This document shows, piece after piece, positions 12,275 through 22,930 of a stretch of 64,000 bases of DNA. Source of the DNA: Carex sylvatica (lineage: Eukaryota > Streptophyta > Magnoliopsida > Poales > Cyperaceae). The stretch lies in NCBI GenBank assembly GCA_964058845.1, contig CAXKVR010000118.1:84501-148500 (forward strand). The letters run 5' to 3'. A program made the translations under genes and the position numbers. The first letter of the stretch is position 1, and each line of letters starts with the position of its first letter. The notes under the pieces are model-generated. The model made no database searches. It saw only the letters and a list, made by a program, of their open reading frames with translations, and was not told where the DNA came from.

Positions 12275-12561
12275 TCTTTGCTATGTATTTGATGGCGATA
12301 ATTTTTATTTTTTTTAAGGTCGGCAGGCCAATAGCCTACCAACAGATATCCTTAAGGAAGGAAATTTTTTACACGTTGATATTGACGATAATTCGGAGAT
12401 ATTCACAATACTTTGGTTGCGTTAGCCAAAAGTTGCTTAGTCTTGCTCAAGAGAATTGAATTCCTACCCTTCCAAGAATATGCATGAAAGACTTGTTCTA
12501 CATACATTATCTTCGATTATTTTTTATGCCCCTGCGTATATATTAAATTATTATATTTCTC

Positions 12562-12568
12562 TATAAAA
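12562..12568 (+). promoter_or_regulatory. Candidate TATA box of the PR-1 gene
   Basis: TATAAAA within CTCTATAAAAGATC lies 63 bases before the chosen start codon. That spacing would give a 5' leader of roughly 35-40 bases. It is inferred from sequence only. Confidence 0.65.
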
Positions 12569-12630
12569 GATCTAAGCTCTTGGGACTTACAACATACACA
12601 CAAACAAAGTATATTTTGCAATACAACATC

Positions 12631-13134
12631 ATGTTAGGCGACAAAGTGGTAGCGTTAGCTTTTGCATTTGTCATGGCTCTTGCCATAACAAACACATGCT
12701 TAGCACAAAACTCTCCTCAAGACTATGTTAATGCTCACAACATAGCACGCTCGGCTGTTGGTGTTGAATCCGTTACTTGGGATCAAACACTTCAATCATA
12801 TGCGCAAACATATGCCAACAAAAGAAAAGGTGATTGTCAACTTATTCATAATCCCGATATCAAAGGAAAATATGGTGAAAATCTTTTCTGGGGCAAAGAT
12901 AAGTATTATTCTGGTATATATGCAGTTAGTGCTTGGGTTTCTGAGAAACAATACTATACCTATAGCTCCAATAAATGTGATTGGGGCAAAGTGTGTGAAC
13001 ATTATACCCAAGTTGTTTGGCGTAGTTCCACTAAAATAGGATGCGCTAGGGTGGTGTGTGATTACGACGCTGGTATATTCATCGTATGTAATTATTATCC
13101 TCCAGGCAACTATGAAGGCCAGAAGCCTTACTAA
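12631..13134 (+). CDS. Pathogenesis-related protein 1 (PR-1), CAP superfamily
   Basis: An intronless gene for a 167-residue secreted defence protein. PR-1 proteins accumulate in the apoplast after infection and bind sterols. Residues 1-25 form a signal peptide ending NTCLA, with predicted cleavage before QNSPQDY. The mature part has the CAP signatures: AHN (His36), GEN (Glu83), CEHYTQVVW (Glu123, His124) and CNYYPPGN near the end. Six cysteines (69, 116, 122, 138, 143, 153) fit the three disulphides of the family. The C-terminus PPGNYEGQKPY follows CNYY and matches the CAPE1 peptide pattern. I chose the ATG at 12631 because it directly starts the signal peptide. An in-frame ATG at 12580 would add 17 unlikely residues and lies about at the predicted transcription start. 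Length and motifs are normal, so it is probably functional. Confidence 0.97.
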   Translation: MLGDKVVALAFAFVMALAITNTCLAQNSPQDYVNAHNIARSAVGVESVTWDQTLQSYAQTYANKRKGDCQLIHNPDIKGKYGENLFWGKDKYYSGIYAVSAWVSEKQYYTYSSNKCDWGKVCEHYTQVVWRSSTKIGCARVVCDYDAGIFIVCNYYPPGNYEGQKPY

Positions 13135-13290
13135 AAGGGTTGGTATTTTTTAAGTACTCATACGGCCCAATTAATTACAATCCATAGTACGTGGCTTATT
13201 GTATGATTGATATTATATAACAAATAAGGGCCGTTTATCCCTATCTTTATATGGATTGTTGATGTGTTTCTTGATGTTGAATGTAATATA

Positions 13291-13828
13291 TAGGGCTGCT
13301 AACGAGCTGAGTTAGCTGAGTTATGGACAACTCGAATTCAACTCGGATGATAATGAATCAAGTTGGCTCGAGTTGAGAATATTAAGTCGAGCTGGCTCGC
13401 TGACTCGAATTCAACTCGTGAGTAACTCGAGTTGGCTCGTAACTCGTGAGTCAACTCATTTAAGGTGTTGAAATCTTGAACACTTAAGCTGATGATTATT
13501 GTTATGTAATAATACGAGAAGTTAATATTTAATTAACAAACAATCCATAATAAAATGATCAAATGAGATGAGCTAGGTAACTTGGATTAGTCACATCTAG
13601 TCAGAAAAATAAATTAATGCATCGAAAATTACCAAGAAAATTATTAATCAAATGAGACACGAGTTCTAACGAGCGAGTTGAGTCCAACTCGAACTCAACT
13701 CGTTTAACTCACGAGTTACTCAACTTGAGTTAGACTAACTCGAATTTTAAATAAACGAGTTGTTAACGAGTTCATTACTGAGCCGAGTTCGAATGGCTCA
13801 CGAGTCGCGAACTTTTTATACATCCCTA
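13291..13828. mobile_element. hAT-type MITE, 538 bp, with 8-bp target duplication
   Basis: It begins TAGGGCTGCTAACGAG and ends ATACATCCCTA. GTAATATA is repeated exactly on both sides (13283-13290 and 13829-13836). Both subterminal regions are packed with variants of AACTCGAGTTGGCTCG in both orientations. There is no coding frame. It lies about 155 bp beyond the PR-1 stop codon, possibly downstream of the PR-1 transcript end. Confidence 0.88.
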
Positions 13829-13836
13829 GTAATATA

Positions 13837-15039
13837 TTTATGTTGATTGAAATAAAATTGTGCTTTGTATTTGGCATTATTGAAGATTTGATACCGCAAC
13901 ATTAATTAGTTCATTTATGGACATGCTAATTGGGACCAACCATTACACCGGTTATTTAAATTTAACCGTTACAACGGTGGATGCTGGTTACTTAATTTTA
14001 TTTCTTTCTCTATAAATAAAAATAAAATATAGATTTTAATCTAATTTTTAGCTTTCTCAAAATTCAAATATTTAAATTTTCAACATATCTGCATCAAACT
14101 TCAATATATTTACAACAATCTCAAGCTAGCTACTCCATCATACTCAAATCTTGATAAAAAGTCGAGTGATTTGTGTGAGATCTCTTGTTTGTTCAAACAC
14201 TGGAGGCTTTGTTGCTCGAGAACCTTTAGTGCCTGCTTGTTTAGGGCCGTGTGATGTTTCAGATTTTTGTAAGAGCTCACCGATTCCATATTGTACTTAT
14301 TTCTCATTAGATAAAGAAAAACATCATCTCGAATGTCGCGGAGCCCCGGAGACATAGCCATCTTTAAGACAAACTCTGTAAATATATTTCATGTCAAGTT
14401 TCTCTCAACTTTTCTTTTTATTTTTAAATACACTTGTTTATTGTTTAATTTCTTGATTCCGCCAAAAAACAGTATACATACACATGAGATTTAATTAATT
14501 CAATAATAAACTATCGGAACATTTATGTAACATTTGTTGATTTTTTTTTCTGATAAATATAAGAACGAATAATATTCATACTTTTTATATAAATAAATCA
14601 TAAAATACCGCTAGTATGTGCAACGCTAGTCTTATTTAAATATTTGATTCATACAACAGATCTTCCAAAAAAATGTTCAAAGAAATAAGCTATTAAAAGA
14701 TAATATGATCCGTGTATTAGCGATTCATTTCTATGTTAATAATTTCATAGAAAAATAATTATGAAACCTATGCATCTTATATGCAACTTATATATATTTT
14801 AGTGATTAAAATTTGAACGTGTTTAGATACTAAAAATAGCTTACCCAAAATACATTATTACTCATATATATAGAATTATATCAATCTGAACCTGAATCTT
14901 CAAATATATAATTAATATATATAAAGGAATATTGTTTTCATTATGATCATTCATTTGACATTTACGGATATACGGAAGTCTCCTTCCAAACTTTCCAGAT
15001 TTTCATTTCATGATGTATAGACAAGTCAATTTCATTTAA
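13837..15039. other. Intergenic DNA, nothing recognised
   Basis: A/T-rich. Two short opposed open frames near 14110-14360 overlap but show no recognised protein signature. Confidence 0.5.
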
Positions 15040-15620
15040 TTTGTAGAGAATTACACGGTGATTTGCAATTGTGTATTTGTTTTTTTTTTTCATGTTTTAC
15101 AACCTTTATTTATTGTTAATAATCACATGTATATGCTTGAGTGTCAGAAAAACAAAATTCAGAGATATATGAAGCAAATATTTTTAAAAAAATTCGCAAA
15201 CCCACCATTAATCATGACCCAAGACAATCTTTCTTTTTTTTCTTTTATATACTAAATTTGCCGACATTTAAGTGGATTTGAACATTTGAAAAGGTTTTGC
15301 AAATTAATGACACAATTGAATTCTTTAAATAGAAAACAAATCAAATACCACGTAATCATTGAAATCAAAAATTAACTCAATGAAATTGGACTAATTGTTC
15401 TTCTTTTTTTTAAATGAAAACCCAACAGAAAAATGTGAGACTTCGTTGGAATTCTCTATTCAATTTTATTTCATCAAATGAGAAGTAAACACATAAAAAA
15501 TAGTATATATCTTCATGTCCACTTAATGAAAAAAAAAAAAGACAAGTTCATTAACTAAACGGAAAAGACACGTCTTGATGTGATATTTGAGTGGTTAGTG
15601 ATATTTTTTTTAAATTGATA
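15040..15620 (+). repeat. Duplicated intergenic segment, copy 1 (partner 19718-20340)
   Basis: It shares long collinear similarity with 19718-20340. Examples are TAGAGAATTACA, ACAACCTTTATTTA, GCTTGAGTGTCA, AAACCCACCATT, CATGACCCA and AACTAAACG. The copies differ by many substitutions and small indels. No coding function is apparent. Confidence 0.8.
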
Positions 15621-16946
15621 GAAAAATACTGATTTTCTGATATGAACTGCTAAGAACCAAGACTCCTGGTTTTGGGTTTTACTTTAACTCTTTTTTTTTT
15701 TTAGTTGGTATAAATTTGATTGTTGCTGATTCTGGTTGGAGTGGATTTTCTAGGTTGCTAATAAGAACAGATCGTACTTCGGATGATTTTCCTGGTAAAA
15801 TAAAATAATGGGAACCAGTGAGGATTTCATATTGGTTTTGGTGCTATAGGGTTTATGGTCTTGCTGTTGGTTTGGGCGTGATTTTTCTGGTAAAAGGACT
15901 GGTTTTGGGGAGTGACTGATTTGAATTTTTTGGAACTGGGACTAATCTGAATTTTCTGGTAAAAGGACTGGTTTTGGGCAGTTACAAATGAGACAGGGAG
16001 AGCTCAATTTAGAAGGTCTAAGGTTTCAGATGAAGTCTATTTGAAAGATAGGAATAGGACTTGAACCAATGATCTGAGTTTTTCATATTCTCAAGTAGCA
16101 AACCAAAATTCGACATGCTTGACAAATCATTTTGTATTCCGTATGTAAAATAGGATGGTTCATTAGCATCTCTCAACAAAATAGACATCTATTTACCTCG
16201 CCCATTTTTCAGCCATGGATAGTTATATGTCGCATCATCCCGAATAACATCTAGATGAGATGTTTAAATTTTCATTTAATTAGTATTTGATTCATCTATA
16301 CAACCTGCATAAAATTTCCCATTTTATCAAAATACAACTTCAGATTGATTTTTCACCAACCAAGATTCATACAATTTAGTTTGAATATTTTCAAATAGTA
16401 CAAAGTAATTAGTTATTTTCATTTCTTTTATCTGTTTTCACTACTTTGATTTATTCTTCGTAAATGATATTTTGATGTTTCCAAAATCTTGCATTATTTA
16501 CAGTTTATCTAAGCGATTTCATTACTTTTACATACTATACAAAAACATTATATATCTAACAGATAAGTATATTTCTTAGCAACTGAAAATAAGCACTACT
16601 TTTTCTCTCTAACTATTCAAATTATAAACGTACATTATTAACATAAGTTACTTTTAATATTGATCTCAGGAATATTTTTTTCCAGCAAGATTTCAGCCTG
16701 CATTCACCCTTTGTGCAGCTGTTTATACAAGCGTTATGCTTCCAGCTGTTGATCGACAATGGATCGATACTAGTCGACGTGGCATTACACTTCTCGTTGT
16801 TGATCGACAATGGATACTAACCACCATGTCGTTACTTGGACTCATCGTGTTTGATTTTTTAATTATTTGAATTTCATGATTTTGGTTGAACAACATATTA
16901 TGGTTGAAATTTGGACGATTTCATGATTTCTTGAAATTCAATATAG
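15621..16946. other. Intergenic DNA with short internal repeats
   Basis: The phrase TTCTGGTAAAAGGACTGGTT occurs twice (about 15888 and 15953). GTTGATCGACAATGGAT occurs twice (about 16747 and 16799). No reading frame is supported. I looked for the missing first exon of the MYB fragment here and did not find it. Confidence 0.5.
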
Positions 16947-18443
16947 GAGGACGATCTGCTTCGGGAGCAAGTTTCAATTCATGGAACAAACAAGTTTGAT
17001 CTCTTCTTTTATTTTTTCCCTCTATTTATACTATTAATGTAAAAACTTTAGTTGTGACATAACCGAAAATTTAAAAAGTTTAGTTGTGACTTAACTAAAA
17101 AAAATATATTTTAAATTTCAGCTGGACCAAGATATCAGCTAATTTTAATGACAAGATGAGTAAGCTATGCCGTAGAAGGTATATTTTGAATAATCAAGGT
17201 CTGTCTAATAAAATTTTGTAAATAAACATCTTAAAATGACCAAAATGCAAAGTCTTTGAACTTCTACCTTATTCTCTTCAGATTCTTCTCTTAAAAAGTG
17301 TTCTAAATATATGACAGAAGTATAATAAAGACAATTCTATGGCATAAGTGAATAAGTTCCAAGCATATATCTGACAAGAACAAGTTAGTACGAACTATGG
17401 GCCTTTAGAATTGCTTTATTTACATTACAGGTAAAGGAAACAATAGCTTAAGAACCCTAAAACAATCTCCAGTCCTGCCATATCAAGCGCAATACAGCTA
17501 TACAGTGTGTGGACTCTAAAACAACACTACTAGTACATAACAACCTAAATATATATATGACCTCTAAAATCTAAGTAAAAATTCTAGAGAAATGTTAAAA
17601 AAGAATTAGGCCATGCCAATCATTTTGATAATAAACTTTGTAATTTTAGAATTGTCCTACTATTTTAAAAGTAATTTTGAATCTCATCTTGTCAATTTCA
17701 TTTTCTATTATTTTTTGCACATTAACTGTTGGTACCATAAAACTCCCCATAGAAAACCCTTTAACAGCTATATATAGTTCTGCTGGTACCATAAAACTGC
17801 CTCATAGGAACAAGCCAGAGATCTGGAGCTACAAAAATTCCAAAATAAATCATGCATAGAATTATGCTATACATTTGATAAATAGAACTAAAAAAATGGT
17901 GTATCTAATTGGCCACAATAAATTCTGAAAGTTACTTTTTTTTAAATCCTGTACAACAGACCTTCTAGCACAAAATTTAACGGCATAGAATTAAATTTAT
18001 CAATGTATGTACTGTATGTAGGTACTAATAAGGACCGCCATTTTTAAATTAAAATTTGAGACTTCAAAGATATTCATATGAAATAATAAGAAATTTTATT
18101 TGGAATAACAGGTGGTGTGCCTACTTGGATTCTGAAGCCAAGAAAGGAGGCTGTTCAGCCGAATTGAACATGCTCTTATGCGAGGTATAAATTTGATTTA
18201 GTAATGCATACATGCAACATTATATGCATATCACAGTTTTAGTTCTGAAAATGACTATAAATGAGAATCTAACTTGCGCTATTAGAATTGGATATTCATT
18301 TCTTTTGGTGTTATATAATACGTGACACAAGTCCTGCTTATGAAATAAAATTGAGCTCATTTTATTCTCTGTTAATTAACAGGTTCAGAAGACCCTGCAA
18401 AATAGATGGACTGATATTGTAAAGGTTCTCACTGGCATGTACT
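16947..18443 (+). pseudogene. R2R3-MYB fragment related to FLP/MYB88 (FOUR LIPS type)
   Basis: Four exon remnants with good splice sites keep the order of an R2R3-MYB domain. Exon 16947-16993 reads EDDLLREQVSIHGTN. Exon 17122-17178 continues NWTKISANFNDKMSKLCRRR across the junction. Exon 18112-18184 gives WCAYLDSEAKKGG and ends ELNMLLCE. Exon 18383 onward gives VQKTLQNRWTDIVKVLTG. This closely follows the unusual MYB domain of Arabidopsis FLP/MYB124 and MYB88, which control stomatal cell division. The fragment lacks the start of R2 and everything after the third helix of R3, and the first tryptophan of R3 is replaced by cysteine. Retained introns point to a partial DNA duplication rather than a retrocopy. 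It is almost certainly not functional. I call it a pseudogene fragment; the family match is from memory. Confidence 0.85.
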
Positions 18444-18529
18444 TTTATTTATCAAAATATGCTATAAGTGATTGAATGTTGTATTTTGCCTGAAATTTAA
18501 TTAGTCTTGAATGAAAGCTCGCAGGCATT

Positions 18530-19500
18530 TACTGTTTTTGCCTAATTTCACAACCCTAGTATCTACTAAATTTTGACAATTTTTGGAAGATTTTTTTATC
18601 ACACATAACTCAAAACTTTTGAATTCTTTTATTTAAAATATCTAAAAAATCTTTTAATTTAAAATTAATGTTATAATAAATATGTATATGGCAATCCATA
18701 TTATTTTCAAATATAAAATGAAAATATATTCAAAAAATAACCTCTCAAATAATTGATTTATTCTGATATCTAACATATAATATAATATTATGTTATGTGA
18801 GCTAATATTTTGTTAATTAACAAATATACTATTTTTTTAATGAATTTGGAATAAGTTTTCTTTCAACTCACAAGTAATTTTTTCTTGTGCACTTGATTTT
18901 TATAGTAGTTATGTTTGTTGCTTAAAATGCAGCAAAAAACGTGAAATCGAAATAAAAAGTGTATGATGAACGGAAACAAATGAATGATCCTACATTGTAT
19001 GTGTGACAATTGCTATATTGTGTGATTCGCTGTCTATTATTGGGCTTGTTGGCCCATAGTCATAAGATTTGCAAATAATAATTGAATTATATCCGAATAA
19101 TTAATTTTATTAGTGATGCCAAATTGAACGCTGAATTATCAGTTGACTGAATTTTGATCAAATTAAATCTGAATAATTCGTGAATTTTATGAATTATTCA
19201 TTAATTTTTCCCAATTTTTCTAGAACATTTTTTTTTTGCTCTCTTGTAGAACTGAGATCTCTGATCCGGATAATTCCAAATCATTTTTGAATTATATCTG
19301 AATTATTTTCAAATTATAAATTTTTAACCTTGCCGATCCGAATTCAAATAATTCATTTGTCACTATGATTTGGCCTATATACTCTTACGACTATTCTCAG
19401 TTTATTTTTTCCCTAGGGGGTTTGTAATAGATTCCTTTCGAGAAAAGAACTAAGGTGACCCAAAATGAAAATGATGTACAGACAGAATAATTTTTATATG
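18530..19500 (+). repeat. Duplicated intergenic segment, copy 1 (partner 27370-28620)
   Basis: It is collinear with 27370-28620. Shared phrases include AAAAAATAACCTCTC, GACGAACGGAAACAAATGAA-like text, TGTGACAATTGCTATAT, TATTGGGCTTGTTGG and GGTGACCCAA. Each copy has its own private insertion: 19055-19367 here and 27789-28420 in the partner. Confidence 0.85.
19055..19367. mobile_element. Candidate hAT-type MITE, 313 bp, private to this copy
   Basis: It is recognised mainly because the paralogous segment near 28450 lacks it. It starts CATAGTCATAAG and ends TCACTATG, a weak inverted pair, and is rich in GAATTATT motifs in both orientations. The flanks TGTTGGCC and ATTTGGCC match at 6 of 8 positions, suggesting an old 8-bp target duplication. 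Confidence 0.55.
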
Positions 19501-19717
19501 AAATTTAATAAAAAATTTTGTCTTCCGTTAATATACATAGTGCAGATTAGGGGTGTTCAAACGATCAGTTCGATTCAAATTTAAGTAAAATAATCAAATT
19601 AATAATACATTTTCATACACAACAATTAAAGTTCGGTTTGATTCAGTCTGATTTTGTTTAATAAAATCATTATAAAATCAATTAAATTAGAGTCGAACCA
19701 ATATAAACCGGTCGGTT
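19501..19717. other. Intergenic DNA with a possible hAT fragment
   Basis: TTAGGGGTGTTCAAACGATCAG at about 19555 looks like one hAT-type end followed by a GGTTCGGTT-type stretch. No matching second end was found. Confidence 0.35.
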
Positions 19718-20340
19718 GGTAGAGAATTACATAGGGATTTGTAATTTTGTCTTTGTTTTTTTCAATGTTCTACAACCTTTATTTAGTGCTAATAATAACG
19801 TGTACATGCTTGAGTGTCAAAAAATCAAAATCTAGAGGAATAAGATGCAAATATTTTAATTAACTTTTATGTTTAAAAAAGACTAGAGAGGAATAAGAGG
19901 CAAATATTTCTCTCTTTCGCAAACCCACCATTCATGACCCAGGACAATCTTTTTCTTTTCTTCTTTTTTACACTAAATTTGTCGACATTTTCAGTGGATT
20001 TAAACATTTAAATAGTTTCACAAATTAATAACACAATTGAATTCTTTCAATAGAAAAAAAAAAAAATCAAATACCACGTGATCATTGAAAGCAAAAGTTT
20101 AACTCAAATGAAATTTGTCAAATTGTGCTTGATTTCTTGAAATGAAAATCCAACAAAAAATGTGAGACTTCGTTTTCATCAAATGAGAAGTAAACATCCA
20201 AAAAAAATATCTTCATGTCCACTTAATGGAAATAAAAATAAAAAACAAAAAAAAGGCGCAAGTTCATAAACTAAACGAAAAGACAGGACTTGATGTGATA
20301 TATATTTGATTAGTTAGTGATATTTTTTTAAAGTTGATAA
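19718..20340 (+). repeat. Duplicated intergenic segment, copy 2 (partner 15040-15620)
   Basis: It is collinear with 15040-15620 over almost its whole length. It has an extra piece near 19860-19900 that repeats AGAGGAATAAGA. No gene is visible. Confidence 0.8.
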
Positions 20341-20469
20341 AACTTCATTAAAAAAATCTTTTGTATCCATTTTTTAACGTGCAATACTAAATATATCTCA
20401 ACATAATATATACTATTTTTTTAAGGTTATCAACAATTTGCTGATATTATATTTTTACATTATAAGTTA

Positions 20470-21290
20470 GGGGAAATTGGATCCATGCCACCTTAATATA
20501 GTGAATTTAAAAAAATGCCACTTCAAAATTTTGATTTTGTTAAATGCCACCCCAAATCTCATTTATTAAGAAAAATGCCACAAATACCATATTAATGTAT
20601 AATTTTAAATTAACAATTTACATAATAATTGAAGTTACCAAAACAACCTTGATCTAAATTTTTTTTTTCTCCTAGCTAGATGAAAGTTAAATGACCATGT
20701 TAGAAAGAAGCCGCTATAAAGTTTGGTCTCCAGTTTTTTTTTTAAGTTTAAAATGTCACTTACAAACATTCACCAATCGATATGAATTGTTTTCTACCAG
20801 TGACATTCACCGATCGATATGAATTAGTCTACATAACAGTCGTTCGATTGTGAAATCCAAGCAAGCTCCTTGTTCGATTGTGAAATCCAAGCAACCCCTA
20901 TTTTAAGGACGAACAGAGGAGACGAAGAGAGGGTAGAGACAAACTACGACTGTTGAGGGTGGAGATGAATTGCAACTAACGAAGAGAGGGTGGAGACAAA
21001 GGAAATGATCACTCTGTTGCGTTACTGTTAGTTTGGGTGGAGACGAAGAGAGGTTCTATTGAATTGGACCAAATAAGGGTTAAAAGGGTGAGTGTATTTT
21101 TGGAATATATGAAAATACTACTCAAAATACAATATTTTATGTTTATTTTTTATTATAAATGTATAATAATTTGTTAATTGTGACATTTTTCTTAATAAAT
21201 GAGATTTGGGGTGGTATTTAACAAAATCAAAATTTTGAAGTGGCATTTTTCTAATTTTACCATTTTGAGGTGGCATGAATCTAATTTCCC
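20470..21290. mobile_element. Mutator-type element, 821 bp, with terminal inverted repeats of about 180 bp
   Basis: The left arm starts GGGGAAATTGGATCCATGCC and the right arm ends with the complementary GGCATGAATCTAATTTCCC. The arms stay complementary for about 180 bases, sharing ATGCCACTTCAAAATTTTG and ATGCCACCCCAAATCTCAT and their complements. The flanks TTATAAGTTA and TTGTAAGTTA match at 9 of 10 positions, fitting a 9-10 bp duplication. The interior has GAAGAGAGGGT motifs and no supported gene. Confidence 0.82.
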
Positions 21291-21300
21291 TTGTAAGTTA

Positions 21301-22930
21301 CGTTTTGCTTTTCATTTTTTTTTTTTTAAGAAAATTGAATGTTTACTAAATACATCTCAATCTAGTATACTCTTTTGTTGTGATTGTTATATTGTAAGTT
21401 AAGTTTTGATTATTTTCCAATTTCATAAATAATAAACAAACAAATATTGAATGCTTAATTTATATATATGTTACATCCCAAAAAATTAAGTTATTATTAT
21501 CTATGCTTACAACATTTTCATAATATATTAAATCTTTTAAACCTTTTGGTAACATATTTTATTTAAAATTATATTACCAAAGAAAACAGAGAATTGAAAT
21601 GGTAATTTTTTATTATCTTATATTTCCTAAATTATTAATTTGTTTCATTTAATTATATTTCCAAAGAAATGCCAACGTGGCAATACTGTCAGGCGGCCCC
21701 ATTCCGTAATTGTCCTATCTGATGTTTTTTTCACACGACACAAAGGAAACTACTATACGTTTTTTACTGAAATTTTTATTAATACCCAAAAATTATATCA
21801 ATTTACTCAATGTATCCAGTTTTTGACAGAAATTCAATAATTGTCCCTTTCAGTTACTAAATAATTGAACAAAGGGATCCTTTCCGATTATTTAGTCACC
21901 GGATGCATGAAAATTATCCAGTTACTAAATAACTGGAAAGGAGCCATTTATCCGATTTAGTAACCGGACAAAGACATGGCTAGTTTGTGTTATCCAATGA
22001 TGGTCATTCATTACATAGTCGAATTACACACAAAATAAAGGATAATTAAAATAATTAATTTCCTGACATATAGGTATGGGCTTCAACTGTGCAGCATCAA
22101 ATTCTAAGATTACAATTAATTAAATCGTACCAAGTTTCTTTGTCAAAATTATAATTACGACGTAACTGCATTAAATATGTATTTTTAAAATTTATTCGTC
22201 TAGGACTATATTTTAATGGTTCGAAACCATGAATTTGGGTTGGTACAAGTAAAAGCTGATTAATGAGGAAGAACATTTTTTTTATTGAAATGGAGTTAAT
22301 TATATTAAACTGAATTTGAGAAAGAAAATTACAAATTTATTCGTAGTTTTAAGTTATCTGAAAGAATCTCATAAGATCGCAAGAGCGTAATTAACATTGG
22401 ACCATGATGTTAGATCAGAAGATATAGCGAAAACAAGAAGATAAATATTTTTATATTAATGCAAAAAAAAAATATTATATGGATCCATCATTCATGTGGA
22501 GTAAAAACAATATGTTTATTATCCACTATAGCACTAATATAATAAGAACAATATATCCAGTACAAAAGTGATTGCTATTCTTTGTTTTTTCTGAAAAAAA
22601 GAAGTTCAAATTTCACAAGTGGTGTTTTGTTAAGATCTAAGATTAAGACTTGTGTTTGATTAAGATCTAACAATAAGAAAGTCTAACTTTAGTTATTTTA
22701 ACTTAGGCTGGTTTAAATTATTCATGTTTGTTGATATGTAAAATTAAGTAATGATATAAGTCATTTTTATTTGGTTGAAATTTGTGAATTAAATCATGGT
22801 TTTAAGTTGATTTTTTTTATATCTCCTTTGCTTACAATTTTAATTAGAAATAAATTTAAATAGAATAGTCAGATTAAATTTAAAAATAACAAAATAAATG
22901 CATGGATATCTTAGAGAATTTTGTCAAACA
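21301..22930. other. Intergenic DNA carrying diverged and inverted pieces of the downstream tandem repeat
   Basis: Around 21470-21560 a stretch resembles the AACATCATGAAAAATTAAGT part of the repeat at 22931-24368. Around 21910-21985 the motif ACTAAATAACTGGAAAGGAG followed by CCGGACAAAGACATGGCTA is that repeat in reverse orientation. A copy of the 113-bp repeat type (see 29195) lies near 21335-21450. No gene is supported. Confidence 0.55.

Noticed and set aside
14110..14361. Opposed 68- and 83-residue frames
   Set aside because: They overlap on opposite strands, and neither has conserved features or splice context.
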